From NCBI GenBank assembly GCA_036785325.1, contig JAXIVH010000132.1:62001-126000 (forward strand): a DNA stretch of 64,000 nucleotides, in the 5' to 3' direction. A program made the position numbers and the translations under genes. Shown in pieces: positions 49,557-62,795 of this stretch (position 1 is the stretch's first letter; the number at the start of each line of letters is the position of its first letter). The notes beneath the pieces are model-generated. The model saw only the letters and a list, made by a program, of their open reading frames with translations, did not search any database and was not told the origin of the DNA. This DNA comes from Urophycis tenuis. Its lineage: Eukaryota > Chordata > Actinopteri > Gadiformes > Phycidae.

Positions 49557-52535
49557 AATTGAAAAGTTGAAGGTATGTTTTTAGCTGCTGGGTAGACTTC
49601 AGTCAACCTGACGCAGTTTTGTCTGTGAGCAACCAAATTGCTCGGGGATGGGCTCATTTTAAGCGGGGAAATCTAAGGTTCCCAACGGCGTATGGCAAGA
49701 TTATATTGAGTCATGGGTCGTTGAAATACTAAGCTAATTAATTTCTGTTCTTTATTGAAAGATTGATCTTAATTGAAATGTTGAAGGTATGTTTTTAGCT
49801 GCTGGGTAGACTTCAGTCAACCTGACGCAGTTTTGTCTGTGAGCAACCAGACTGCTCGCGGATGGGCTCATTTTAAGCGGGGAAATCTAAGCTTTCCAAC
49901 GGCGTATGGCAAGACTATATTGACTCATTGGTCGTTGAAATACTAAGCTAATTAATTTGTGATCTGTAAGGAAAGATTGATGTTAATTGAAACGTTGAAG
50001 GTATGTTTTTAGCTGCTGGGTAGACTTCAGTCAACCTGACACAGTTTTGTCTCTGAGCAACCAAATTGCTTGGGGATGGGCTCATTTTAAGCGGGGAAAT
50101 CTAAGCTTTCCAACGGCGTATGGCAAGACTATATTGACTCATGGGTCGTTGAAATACTAAGATAATTAATTTGTGTTCTGTAAGGAAAGATTGATGTTAA
50201 TTGAAACGTTGAAGGTATGTTTTTAGCTGCTGGGTAGACTTCACTCAACCTGACACAGTTTTGTCTGTGATCAACCAGACTGCTGGCGGATGGGCTCATT
50301 TTAAGCAGGGAAATCTAAGCTTTTCAACGGCGTATGGTAAGACTATATTCACCAAAGGGCCGTTGAAATACTAAGCTAATTAATTTGTGTTCTGTAAGGA
50401 AAGATTGATGTTAATTGAAACGTTAAAGGTATGTTTTTGGCTGCTGGGTAGACTTCATTCAACCTGACGCAGTTTAGTCTGTGATCAACCAGACTGCTCG
50501 CGGATGGGCTCATTTTGAGCGGGGAAATCTAAGCTTTCCAACGGCGTATGGCAAGACTATATTGACTCATGGGTCGTTGAAATACTAAGCTAATTAATTT
50601 GTGTTCTGTAAGGAAAGATTGATGTTAATTGAAACGTTGAAGGTATGTTTTTAGCTGCTGGGTAGACTTCAGTCAACCTGACACAGTTTAGTCTGTGAGC
50701 AACCAAATTGCTCGGGGATGGGCTCATTATAAGCGGGGAAATCTAAGCTTTCCAACGGCTTATGGCAAGACTATATTGACTCATGGGTCGTTGAAATACT
50801 AAGATAATTAATTTGTGTTCTGTAAGGAAAGATTGATGTTAATTGAAACGTTGAAGGTATGTTTTTAGCTGCTGGGTAGACTTCACTCAACCTGACACAG
50901 TTTTGTCTGTGATCAACCAGACTGCTGGCGGATGGGCTCATTTTAAGCAGGGAAATCTAAGCTTTTCAACGGCGTATGGTAAGACTATATTCACCAAAGG
51001 GCCGTTGAAATACTAAGCTAATTAATTTGTGTTCTGTAAGGAAAGATTGATGTTAATTGAAACGTTAAAGGTATGTTTTTGGCTGCTGGGTAGACTTCAT
51101 TCAACCTGACGCAGTTTAGTCTGTGATCAACCAGACTGCTCGCGGATGGGCTCATTTTAAGCGGGGAAATCTAAGCTTTCCAACGGCGTATGGCAAGACT
51201 ATATTGACTCATGGGTCGTTGAAATACTAAGCTAATTAATTTGTGTTCTGTAAGGAAAGATTGATGTTAATTGAAACGTTGAAGGTATGTTTTTAGCTGC
51301 TGGGTAGACTTCAGTCAACCTGACACAGTTTAGTCTGTGAGCAACCAAATTGCTCGGGGATGGGTTCATTATAAGCGGGGAAATCTAAGCTTTCCAACGG
51401 CGTATGGCAAGACTATATTCACCAAAGGGTCGTTGAAATACTTAGCTAATTAATTTGTGTTCTGTAAGGAAAGATTGATGTTAATTGAAACGTTGAAGGT
51501 ATGTTTTTAGCTGCTGGGTAGACTTCGGTCAACCTGACGCAGTTTAGTCTGTGATCAACCAGACTGCTCGCGGATGGGCTCATTTTAAGCGGGGAAATCT
51601 AAGCTTTCCAACGGCGTATGGCAAGACTATATTAACTCATGGGTCGTTGAAATACTAAGCTAATTAATTTGTGTTCTGTAAGGAAAGATTGATGTTAATT
51701 GAAACGTTGAAGGTATGTTTTTAGCTGCTGGGTAGACTTCAGTCAACCTGACGCAGTTTAGTCTGTCATCAACCAGACTGCTCGCGGATGGGCTCATTTT
51801 AAGCGGGGAAATCTAAGCTTTCCAACGGCGTATGGCAAGACTATATTGACTCATGGGTCGTTTAAATACTAAGCTAATTAATTTGTGTTCTGTAAGGAAA
51901 GATTGATGTTAATTGAAACGTTGAAGGTATGTCTTTAGCTGCTGTGTAGACTTCAGTCAACCTGACGCAGTTTTGTCTGTGAGCAAGCAGACTGCTCGCG
52001 GATGGGCTCATTTTAAGCGGGGAAATCTAAGCTTTCCAACGGCGTATGGCAAGACTATATTGACTCATTGGTCGTTGAAATACTAAGCTAATTAATTTGT
52101 GATCTGTAAGGAAAGATTGATGTTAATTGAAACGTTGAAGGTATGTTTTTAGCTGCTGGGTAGACTTCAGTCAACCTGACACAGTTTTGTCTCTAAGCAA
52201 CCAAATTGCTTGGGGATGGGCTCATTATAAGCGGGGAAATCTAAGCTTTTCAACGGCGTATGGCAAGACTATATTGACTCATGGGTCGTTGAAATACTAA
52301 GATAATTAATTTGTGTTCTGTAAGGAAAGATTGATGTTAATTGAAACGTTGAAGGTATGTCTTTAGCTGCTGTGTAGACTTCAGTCAACCTGACGCAGAT
52401 TTGTCTGTGAGCAACCAAATTGCTCGGAGATGGGCTCATTTTAAACGGGGAAATCTAAGCTTTCCAACGACGTATGGCATGACTATATTTGCCCATGGGT
52501 CGTCGAAATAATAAGCTGATTCATGTGTGTTCTGT
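49557..52535. repeat. Satellite block 13, fourteen monomers less 17 bp
   Basis: 2979 bp, sister of block 12 up to about 52270, including the 2 x 642-bp triplet at 50123-51406. After 52270 the last monomers switch to the common left-junction type (GCTGTGTAGAC), which marks the recombination joint. Confidence 0.93.
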
Positions 52536-53256
52536 TGGCTGTGGAAAGAAAATAGCACACAAGTCATACCAAGTCACCTTTATTTTTCAGTGATAAACAT
52601 TAATAAATAAACAGTATGGACATTGTATAAACAGTTGTATAAAAAGTGTAAACGGTATGAACAGTGTTCTTATAAAAGATATCAATATCAATACTGATCA
52701 CGTGTGTATTTTATATTTCCAGGTTATTTGTTGATGAGCCAGAGCCTGTGACTCCCACCAACCGGCCCGTTCAGCCCACTGCGTTGTCGTCCTCCACCCG
52801 GCCGAAGCCTCCTGCGCCCACCCGCCTCCAGCCGAGGCCTCCTGCTGCGTCAGCCTGTGGCCCGCCCGCCCCCTGTGTCGGCAGCACCCATACCGCTGGT
52901 CCTCCCCGCACAGCCACAGGCCCCCTCCGTCCTGCTTCGTGGGCCATCCTGCAGCTGTCTCTGCAGTCATCGTGTGTCAAAACCATTCAAACTTGTATAT
53001 GGTAACATTTCAAAATGACACCAGCATAAATGAGGACCTTGCAATAGGTTGTGTGTTACATGACCCCCCTGGCATACAGCTGTATGTCTCTGTGAAGGTG
53101 GTTGTGAAGAACTGCATCCGGCTGAACAAGTACAAGTGCCGGTGAGGCAGCAACTCTCTCGAGGGGTTGCACGCCCACCTGGTTAACGCCATCCCTTCAC
53201 AGCGATGTGGGATTATGCCGTTCCAAGTAAGTGATTGAAACACACACACACACACA

Positions 53257-53289
<33 letters not shown>

Positions 53290-53527
53290 GCGCATATATA
53301 CACACACACACACGCATATATACACACACATATATATATATACTTAAACATAGCTGACCCTTTTTTTCCCCCTTCTCGGGGATTATGCTCCCAGTTTTGA
53401 TCTCGGACGTCTGGTCACTTATAGCATATAATAAAATTCTATTACTGTTAAGCCAACTATGAATAATAAAACAGGCCAAAACATGTGTCCTTTATCATAG
53501 CTACACGTGTTACAAAAAAAACGCGTG
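52536..53527 (+). repeat. Composite insert, copy 14 (992 bp)
   Basis: Same site and deletion. Microsatellite 53240-53342 (103 bp) has the ACATACAC interruption. GTGATTGAAACAC follows the donor, where the others have GTGATTAAAACAC. Confidence 0.9.
52723..53226 (+). pseudogene. Captured exon, copy 14
   Basis: AACCGG/ACCCGG haplotype, CAT (His), TGA at 53143-53145, TGT (Cys), ATTATG near the donor. It is closest to copy 9. Splice sites are intact. Confidence 0.7.
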
Positions 53528-55008
53528 AATTGAAAAGTTGAAGGTATGTTTTTAGCTGCTGGGTAGACTTCAGTCAACCTGACGCAGTTTTGTCTGTGAG
53601 CAACCAAATTGCTCGGGGATGGGCTCATTTTAAGCGGGGAAATCTAAGGTTCCCAACGGCGTATGGCAAGACTATATTGAGTCATGGGTCGTTGAAATAC
53701 TAAGCTAATTAATTTCTGTTCTTTATTGAAAGATTGATCTTAATTGAAACGTTGAAGGTATGTTTTTAGCTGCTGGGTAGACTTCAGTCAACCTGACGCA
53801 GTTTTGTCTGTGAGCAAGCAGACTGCTCGCGGATGGGCTCATTTTAAGCGGGGAAATCTAAGCTTTCCAACGGCGTATGGCAAGACTATATTGACTCATT
53901 GGTCGTTGAAATACTAAGCTAATTAATTTGTGATCTGTAAGGAAAGATTGATGTTAATTGAAACGTTGAAGGTATGTTTTTAGCTGCTGGGTAGACTTCA
54001 GTCAACCTGACACAGTTTTGTCTCTGAGCAACCAAATTGCTTGGGGATGGGCTCATTATAAGCGGGGAAATCTAAGCTTTTCAACGGCGTATGGCAAGAC
54101 TATATACACCAAAGGGCCTTTGAAATACTAAGCTAATTAATTTGTGTTCTGTAAGGAAAGATTGATGTTAATTGAAACGTTAAAGGTATGTTTTTAGCTG
54201 CTGGGTAGACTTCATTCAACCTGACGCAGTTTAGTCTGTGATCAACCAGACTGCTCGCGGATGGGCTCATTTTAAGCGGGGAAATCTAAGCTTTCCAACC
54301 GCCTATGGCAAGACTATATTGACTCATGGGTCATTGAAATACTAAGCTAATTAATTTGTGTTCTGTAAGGAAAGATTGATGTTAATTGAAACGTTGAAGG
54401 TATGTTTTTAGCTGCTGGGTAGACTTCAGTCAACCTGACGCAGTTTAGTCTGTGATCAACCAGACTGCTCGCGGATGGGCTCATTTTAAGCGGGGAAATC
54501 TAAGCTTTCCAACGGCGTATGGCAAGAGTATATTGACTCATGGGTCGTTGAAATACTAAGCTAATTAATTTGTGTTCTGTAAGGAAAGATTGATGTTAAT
54601 TGAAACGTTGAAGGTATGTTTTTAGCTGCTGGGTAGACTTCAGTCAACCTGACGCAGTTTAGTCTGTGATCAACCAGACTGCTCGAGGATGGGCTCATTT
54701 TAAGCGGGGAAATCTAAGCTTTCCAACGGCGTATGGCAAGACTATATTCACTAAAGGGTCGTTGAAATACTAAGCTAATTAATTTGTGTTCTGTAAGGAA
54801 AGATTGATGTTAATTGAAACGTTGAAGGTATGTCTTTAGCTGCTGTGTAGACTTCAGTCAACCTGACGCAGATTTGTCTGTGAGCAACCAAATTGCTCGG
54901 AGATGGGCTCATTTTAAACGGGGAAATCTAAGCTTTCCAACGACGTATGGCATGACTATATTTGCCCATGGGTCGTCGAAATAATAAGCTGATTCATGTG
55001 TGTTCTGT
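53528..55008. repeat. Satellite block 14, seven monomers less 17 bp
   Basis: 1481 bp. It includes the private TATATACACCAAAGGGCC near 54102 and CCAACCGCCTATGG near 54296. Its right part, from about 54157, begins the second copy of the long composite segment. Confidence 0.93.
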
Positions 55009-55709
55009 TGGCTGTGGAAAGAAAATAGCACACAAGTCATACCAAGTCACCTTTATTTTTCAGTGATAAACATTAATAAATAAACAGTATGGACATTGTA
55101 TAAACAGTTGTATAAAAAGTCTAAACGGTATGAACAGTGTTCTTATAAAAGATATCAATATCAATACTGATCACGTGTGTATTTTATATTTCCAGGTTAT
55201 TTGTTGATGAGCCAGAGCCTGTGACTTCCACCAACCGGCCCGTTCAGCCCACTGCGTTGTCGTCCTCCACCCGGCCGAAGCCTCCTGCGCCCACCCGCCT
55301 CCAGCCGAGGCCTCCTGCTGCGTCAGCCTGTGGCCCGCCCGCCCCCTGTGTCGGCAGCACCCATACCGCTGGTCCTCCCCGCACAGCCACAGGCCCCCTC
55401 CGTCCTGCTTCGTGGGCCATCCTGCAGCTGTCTCTGCAGTCATCGTGTGTCAAAACCATTCAAACTTGTATATGGTAACATTTCAAAATGACACCAGCAT
55501 AAATGAGGACCTTGCAATAGGTTGTGTGTTACATGACCCCCCTGGCATACAGCTGTATGTCTCTGTGAAGGTGGTTGTGAAGAACTGCATCCGGCTGAAC
55601 AAGTACAAGTGCCGGTGAGGCAGCAACTCTCTCGAGGGGTTGCACGCCCACCTGGTTAACGCCATCCCTTCACAGCGATGTGGGATCATGCCGTTCCAAG
55701 TAAGTGATT

Positions 55710-55744
<35 letters not shown>

Positions 55745-55980
55745 GCATATATACACACACACACACGCATATATACACACACATATATATATATACTTAA
55801 ACATAGCTGACCCTTTTTTTCCCCCTTCTCGGGGATTATGCTCCCAGTTTTGATCTCGGACGTCTGGTCACTTATAGCATATAATAATATTCTATTACTG
55901 TTAAGCCAACTATGAATAATAAAACAGGCCAAAACATGTGTCCTTTATCATAGCTACACGTGTTACAAAAAAAACGCGTG
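55009..55980 (+). repeat. Composite insert, copy 15 (972 bp)
   Basis: Same site and deletion. Microsatellite 55713-55795 (83 bp). The 5' flank has GTCTAAACGG, a state otherwise found only in copies 1, 2, 3 and 5. Confidence 0.9.
55196..55699 (+). pseudogene. Captured exon, copy 15
   Basis: AACCGG/ACCCGG haplotype. Private GTGACTTCC (Pro to Ser in frame A) near 55226. CAT (His), TGA at 55616-55618, TGT (Cys). Splice sites are intact. Confidence 0.7.
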
Positions 55981-57461
55981 AATTGAAAAGTTGAAGGTAT
56001 GTTTTTAGCTGCTGGGTAGACTTCAGTCAACCTGACGCAGTTTTGTCTGTGAGCAACCAAATTGCTCGGGGATGGGCTCATTTTAAGCGGGGAAATCTAA
56101 GGTTCCCAACGGCGTATGGCAAGACTATATTGAGTCATGGGTCGTTGAAATACTAAGCTAATTAATTTCTGTTCTTTATTGAAAGATTGATCTTAATTGA
56201 AACGTTGAAGGTATGTTTTTAGCTGCTGGGTAGACTTCAGTCAACCTGACGCAGTTTTGTCTGTGAGCAAGCAGACTGCTCGCGGATGGGCTCATTTTAA
56301 GCGGGGAAATCTAAGCTTTCCAACGGCGTATGGCAAGACTATATTGACTCATTGGTCGTTGAAATACTAAGCTAATTAATTTGTGATCTGTAAGGAAAGA
56401 TTGATGTTAATTGAAACGTTGAAGGTATGTTTTTAGCTGCTGGGTAGACTTCAGTCAACCTGACACAGTTTTGTCTCTGAGCAACCAAATTGCTTGGGGA
56501 TGGGCTCATTATAAGCGGGGAAATCTAAGCTTTTCAACGGCGTATGGCAAGACTATATTCACTAATGGCCCGTTGAAATACTAAGCTAATTAATTTGTGT
56601 TCTGTAAGGAAAGATTGATGTCAATTGAAACGTTAAAGGTATGTTTTTAGCTGCTGTGTCACCTTCATTCAACCTGACGCAGTTTAGTCTGTGATCAACC
56701 AGACTGCTCGCGGATGGGCTCATTTTAAGCGGGGAAATCTAAGCTTTCCAACGGCGTATGGAAAGACTATATTGACTCATGGGTCGTTGAAATACTAAGC
56801 TAATTAATTTGTGTTCTGTAAGGAAAGATTGATGTTAATTGAAACGTTGAAGGTATGTTTTTAGCTGCTGGGTAGACTTCATTCAACCTGACGCAGTTTA
56901 GTCTGTGATCAACCAGACTGCTCGCGGATGGGCTCATTTTAAGCGGGGAAATCTAAGCTTTCCAACGGCGTATGGCAAGAGTATATTGACTCATGGGTCG
57001 TTGAAATACTAAGCTAATTAATTTGTGTTCTGTAAGGAAAGATTGATGTTAATTGAAACGTTGAAGGTATGTTTTTAGCTGCTGGGTAGACTTCAGTCAA
57101 CCTGACGCAGTTTAGTCTGTGATCAACCAGACTGCTCGAGGATGGGCTCATTTTAAGCGGGGAAATCTAAGCTTTCCAACGGCGTATGGCAAGACTATAT
57201 TCACTAAAGGGTCGTTGAAATACTAAGCTAATTAATTTGTGTTCTGTAAGGAAAGATTGATGTTAATTGAAACGTTGAAGGTATGTCTTTAGCTGCTGTG
57301 TAGACTTCAGTCAACCTGACGCAGATTTGTCTGTGAGCAACCAAATTGCTCGGAGATGGGCTCATTTTAAACGGGGAAATCTAAGCTTTCCAACGACGTA
57401 TGGCATGACTATATTTGCCCATGGGTCGTCGAAATAATAAGCTGATTCATGTGTGTTCTGT
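55981..57461. repeat. Satellite block 15, seven monomers less 17 bp
   Basis: 1481 bp. It matches block 10 at a 15287-bp offset, including GCTGTGTCACCTTC near 56653. Confidence 0.93.
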
Positions 57462-58427
57462 TGGCTGTGGAAAGAAAATAGCACACAAGTCATACCAAGT
57501 CACCTTTATTTTTCAGTGATAAACATTAATAAATAAACAGTATGGACATTGTATAAACAGTTGTATAAAAAGTGTAAACGGTATGAACAGTGTTCTTATA
57601 AAAGATATCAATATCAATACTGATCACGTGTGTATTTTATATTTCCAGGTTATTTGTTGATGAGCCAGAGCCTGTGACTCCCACCAATCGGCCCGTTCAG
57701 CCCACTGCGTTGTCGTCCTCCACCTGGCCGAAGCCTCCTGCGCCCACCCGCCTCCAGCCGAGGCCTCCTGCTGCCTCAGCCTGTGGCCCGCCCGCCCCCT
57801 GTGTCGGCAGCACCCATACCGCTGGTCCTCCCCGCACAGCCACAGACCCCCTCCGTCCTGCTTCGTGGGCCATCCTGCAGCTGTCTCTGCAGTCATCGTG
57901 TGTCAAAACCATTCAAACTTGTATATGGTAACATTTCAAAATGACACCAGCATAAATGAGGACCTTGCAATAGGTTGTGTGTTACATGACCCCCCTGGCA
58001 TACAGCTGTATGTCTCTGTGAAGGTGGTTGTGAAGAACTGCATCCGGCTGAACAAGTACAAGTGCCGGTGAGGCAGCAACTCTCTCGAGGGGTTGCACGC
58101 CCACCTGGTTAACGCCATCCCTTCACAGCGATGTGGGATCATGCCGTTCCAAGTAAGTGATTAAAACACACACACACACACACACACACGCGCATATATA
58201 CACACACACACACGCATATATACACACACATATATATATATACTTAAACATAGCTGACCCTTTTTTTCCCCCTTCTCGGGGATTATGCTCCCAGTTTTGA
58301 TCTCGGACGTCTGGTCACTTATAGCATATAATAATATTCTATTACTGTTAAGCCAACTATGAATAATAAAACAGGCCAAAACATGTGTCCTTTATCATAG
58401 CTACACGTATTACAAAAAAAACGCGTG
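57462..58427 (+). repeat. Composite insert, copy 16 (966 bp)
   Basis: Same site and deletion. Microsatellite 58166-58242 (77 bp), the same length as its counterpart, copy 11. Confidence 0.9.
57649..58152 (+). pseudogene. Captured exon, copy 16
   Basis: AATCGG/ACCTGG and GCTGCCTCAGCC as in copy 11. Private CACAGACCCC near 57842 (Gly to Asp in frame A). CAT (His), TGA at 58069-58071, TGT (Cys). Splice sites are intact. Confidence 0.7.
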
Positions 58428-59694
58428 AATTGAAAAGTTGAAGGTATGTTTTTAGCTGCTGGGTAGACTTCAGTCAACCTGACGCAGTTTTGTCTGTGAG
58501 CAACCAAATTGCTCGGGGATGGGCTCATTTTAAGCGGGGAAATCTAAGGTTCCCAACGGCGTATGGTAAGATTATATTGAGTCATGGGTCGTTGAAATAC
58601 TAAGCTAATTAATTTCTGTTCTTTATTGAAAGATTGATCTTAATTGAAACGTTGAAGGTATGTTTTTAGCTGCTGGGTAGACTTCAGTCAACCTGACGCA
58701 GTTTTGTCTGTGAGCAACCAGACTGCTCGCGGATGGGCTCATTTTAAGCGGGGAAATCTAAGCTTTCCAACGGCGTATGGCAAGACTATATTGACTCATT
58801 GGTCGTTGAAATACTAAGCTAATTAATTTGTGATCTGTAAGGAAAGATTGATGTTAATTGAAACGTTGAAGGTATGTTTTTAGCTGCTGGGTAGACTTCA
58901 GTCAACCTGACACAGTTTTGTCTCTGAGCAACCAAATTGCTTGGGGATGGGCTCATTTTAAGCGGGGAAATCTAAGCTTTCCAACGGCGTATGGCAAGAC
59001 TATATTGACTCATGGGTCGTTGAAATACTAAGATAATTAATTTGTGTTCTGTAAGGAAAGATTGATGTTAATTGAAACGTTAAATGTATGTTTTTAGCTG
59101 CTGGGTAGACTTCATTCAACCTGATGCAGTTTAGTCTGTGATCAACCAGACTGCTCGCGGATGGGCTCATTTTAAGCGGGGAAATCTAAGCTTTCCAACG
59201 GCGTATGGCAAGACTATATTGACTCATGGGTCATTGAAATACTAAGCTAATTAATTTGTGTTCTGTAAGGAAAGATTGATGTTAATTGAAACGTTTAAGG
59301 TATGTTTTTAGCTGCTGGGTAGACTTCAGTCAACCTGACGCAGTTTAGTCTGTGATCAACCAGACTGCTCGAGGATGGGCTCATTTTAAGCGGGGAAATC
59401 TAAGCTTTCCAACGGCGTATGGCAAGACTATATTCACTAAAGGGTCGTTGAAATACTAAGCTAATTAATTTGTGTTCTGTAAGGAAAGATTGATGTTAAT
59501 TGAAACGTTGAAGGTATGTCTTTAGCTGCTGTCTAGACTTCAGTCAACCTGACGCAGATTTGTCTGTGAGCAACCAAATTGCTCGGAGATGGGCTCAATT
59601 TAAACGGGAAAATCTAAGCTTTCCAACGACGTATGGCATGACTATATTTGCCCATGGGTCGTCGAAATAATAAGCTGATTCATGTGTGTTCTGT
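58428..59694. repeat. Satellite block 16, six monomers less 17 bp
   Basis: 1267 bp = 6 x 214 - 17. It corresponds to block 11 with one monomer removed near 59080, where a GATAATTAATTTG monomer start joins a TTAAATGTATG continuation. Confidence 0.93.
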
Positions 59695-60395
59695 TGGCTG
59701 TGGAAAGAAAATAGCACACAAGTCATACCAAGTCACCTTTATTTTTCAGTGATAAACATTAATAAATAAACAGTATGGACATTGTATAAACAGTTGTATA
59801 AAAAGTGTAAACGGTATGAACAGTGTTCTTATAAAAGATATCAATATCAATACTGATCACGTGTGTATTTTATAATTCCAGGTTATTTGTTGATGAGCCA
59901 GAGCCTGTGACTCCCACCAATCGGCCCGTTCAGCCCACTGCGTTGTCGTCCTCCACCTGGCCGAAGCCTCCTGCGCCCACCCGCCTCCAGCCGAGGCCTC
60001 CTGCTGCGTCAGCCTGTGGCCCGCCCGCCCCCTGTGTCGGCAGCACCCATACCGCTGGTCCTCCCCGCACAGCCACAGGCCCCCTCCGTCCTGCTTCGTG
60101 GGCCATCCTGCAGCTGTCTCTGCAGTCATCGTGTGTCAAAACCATTCAAACTTGTATATGGTAACATTTCAAAATGACACCAGCATAAATGAGGACCTTG
60201 CAATAGGTTGTGTGTTACATGACCCCCCTGGCATACAGCTGTATGTCTCTGTGAAGGTGGTTGTGAAGAACTGCATCCGGCTGAACAAGTACAAGTGCCG
60301 GTGAGGCAGCAACTCTCTCGAGGGGTTGCACGCCCACCTGGTTAACGCCATCCCTTCACAGCGATGTGGGATCATGCCGTTCCAAGTAAGTGATT

Positions 60396-60436
<41 letters not shown>

Positions 60437-60672
60437 GCATATATACACACACACACACGCATATATACACACACATATATATATATACTTAAACATAGCT
60501 GACCCTTTTTTTCCCCCTTCTCGGGGATTATGCTCCCAGTTTTTATCTCGGACGTCTGGTCACTTATAGCATATAATAATATTCTATTACTGTTAAGCCA
60601 ACTATGAATAATAAAACAGGCCAAAACATGTGTCCTTTATCATAGCTACACGTATTACAAAAAAAACGCGTG
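59695..60672 (+). repeat. Composite insert, copy 17 (978 bp)
   Basis: Same site and deletion. Microsatellite 60399-60487 (89 bp). The TTTTTATCTCGG tail variant is shared with copies 12 and 13. Confidence 0.9.
59882..60385 (+). pseudogene. Captured exon, copy 17
   Basis: Same diagnostic states as copies 12 and 13: ATAATTCCAG acceptor, AATCGG/ACCTGG, CAT (His), TGA at 60302-60304, TGT. No private exon change was found. Confidence 0.7.
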
Positions 60673-62795
60673 AATTGAAAAGTTGAAGGTATGTTTTTAG
60701 CTGCTGGGTAGACTTCAGTCAACCTGACGCAGTTTTGTCTGTGAGCAACCAAATTGCTCGGGGATGGGCTCATTTTAAGCGGGGAAATCTAAGGTTCCCA
60801 ACGGCGTATGGCAAGATTATATTGAGTCATGGGTCGTTGAAATACTAAGCTAATTAATTTCTGTTCTTTATTGAAAGATTGATCTTAATTGAAATGTTGA
60901 AGGTATGTTTTTAGCTGCTGGGTAGACTTCAGTCAACCTGACGCAGTTTTGTCTGTGAGCAACCAGACTGCTCGCGGATGGGCTCATTTTAAGCGGGGAA
61001 ATCTAAGCTTTCCAACGGCGTATGGCAAGACTATATTGACTCATTGGTCGTTGAAATACTAAGCTAATTAATTTGTGATCTGTAAGGAAAGATTGATGTT
61101 AATTGAAACGTTGAAGGTATGTTTTTAGCTGCTGGGTAGACTTCAGTCAACCTGACACAGTTTTGTCTCTGAGCAACCAAATTGCTTGGGGATGGGCACA
61201 TTTTAAGCGGGGAAATCTAAGCTTTCCAACGGCGTATGGCAAGACTATATTGACTCATGGGTCGTTGAAATACTAAGATAATTAATTTGTGTTCTGTAAG
61301 GAAAGATTGATGTTAATTGAAACGTTGAAGGTATGTTTTTAGCTGCTGGGTAGACTTCACTCAACCTGACACAGTTTTGTCTGTGATCAACCAGACTGCT
61401 GGCGGATGGGCTCATTTTAAGCAGGGAAATCTAAGCTTTTCAACGGCGTATGGTAAGACTATATTCACCAAAGGGCCGTTGAAATACTAAGCTAATTAAT
61501 TTGTGTTCTGTAAGGAAAGATTGATGTTAATTGAAACGTTAAAGGTATGTTTTTGGCTGCTGGGTAGACTTCATTCAACCTGACGCAGTTTAGTCTGTGA
61601 TCAACCAGACTGCTCGCGGATGGGCTCATTTTGAGCGGGGAAATCTACGCTTTCCAACGGCGTATGGCAAGACTATATTGACTCATGGGTCGTTGAAATA
61701 CTAAGCTAATTAATTTGTGTTCTGTAAGGAAAGATTGATGTTAATTGAAACGTTGAAGGTATGTTTTTAGCTGCTGGGTAGACTTCAGTCAACCTGACGC
61801 AGTTTAGTCTGTGATCAACCAGACTGCTCGCGGATGGGCTCATTTTAAGCGGGGAAATCTAAGCTTTCCAACGGCGTATGGCAAGACTATATTGACTCAT
61901 GGGTCGTTTAAATACTAAGCTAATTAATTTGTGTTCTGTAAGGAAAGATTGATGTTAATTGAAACGTTAAAGGTATGTTTTTAGCTGCTGGGTAGACTTC
62001 ATTCAACCTGACGCAGTTTAGTCTGTGATCAACCAGACTGCTCGCGGATGGGCTCATTTTAAGCGGGGAAATCTAAGCTTTCCAACGGCGTATGGCAAGA
62101 CTATATTGACTCATGGGTCATTGAAATACTAAGCTAATTAATTTGTGTTCTGTAAGGAAAGATTGATGTTAATTGAAACGTTGAAGGTATGTTTTTAGCT
62201 GCTGGGTAGACTTCAGTCAACCTGACGCAGTTTAGTCTGTGATCAACCAGACTGCTCGCGGATGGGCTCATTTTAAGCGGGGAAATCCAAGCTTTCCAAC
62301 GGCGTATGGCAAGACTATATTGACTCATGGGTCGTTGAAATACTAAGCTAATTAATTTGTGTTCTGTAAGGAAAGATTGATGTTAATTGAAACGTTGAAG
62401 GTATGTTTTTAGCTGCTGGGTAGACTTCAGTCAACCTGACGCAGTTTAGTCTGTGATCAACCAGACCGCTCGAGGATGGGCTCATTTTAAGCGGGGAAAT
62501 CTAAGCTTTCCAACGGCGTATGGCAAGACTATATTCACTTAAGGGTCGTTGAAATACTAAGCTAATTAATTTGTGTTCTGTAAGGAAAGATTGATGTTAA
62601 TTGAAACGTTGAAGGTATGTCTTTAGCTGCTGTGTAGACTTCAGTCAACCTGACGCAGATTTGTCTCTGAGCAACCAAATTGCTCGGAGATTGGCTCATT
62701 TTAAACGGGGAAATCTAAGCTTTCCAACGACGTATGGCATGACTATATTTGCCCATGGGTCGTCGAAATAATAAGCTGATTCATGTGTGTTCTGT
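60673..62795. repeat. Satellite block 17, ten monomers less 17 bp
   Basis: 2123 bp = 10 x 214 - 17. It follows block 12 until about 61780 but has a single 642-bp triplet instead of two. A T to C change at about 62288 (GAAATCCAAGC) removes a stop on the minus strand. That leaves a 64-codon open stretch at 62134-62328 with no coding meaning. Confidence 0.93.

Larger units (their letters stand above)
44314..52270. repeat. Recent tandem duplication, 3957-bp unit (two copies)
   Basis: About 44314-48270 is repeated at about 48271-52270 with a constant 3957-bp offset, and flanking similarity extends to about 48310. Each unit holds one 978-bp insert and 14 monomers. The exons in the two copies show no difference I could find. 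Differences in the satellite are rare (for example GGGCTC versus GGGTTC near 51365). This is the least diverged long duplication in the window. Confidence 0.88.
54157..61780. repeat. Long composite segment, second copy (about 7.6 kb, three inserts)
   Basis: Counterpart of 38870-46700, with inserts 15, 16 and 17 corresponding to 10, 11 and 12. It is one monomer shorter in block 16. The end near 61780 is where GACACAG in the first copy gives way to GACGCAG here. Confidence 0.8.

Noticed and set aside
62134..62328. Minus-strand 64-codon open stretch in plain satellite
   Set aside because: It exists only because one base change near 62288 removes a stop present in the other monomers.
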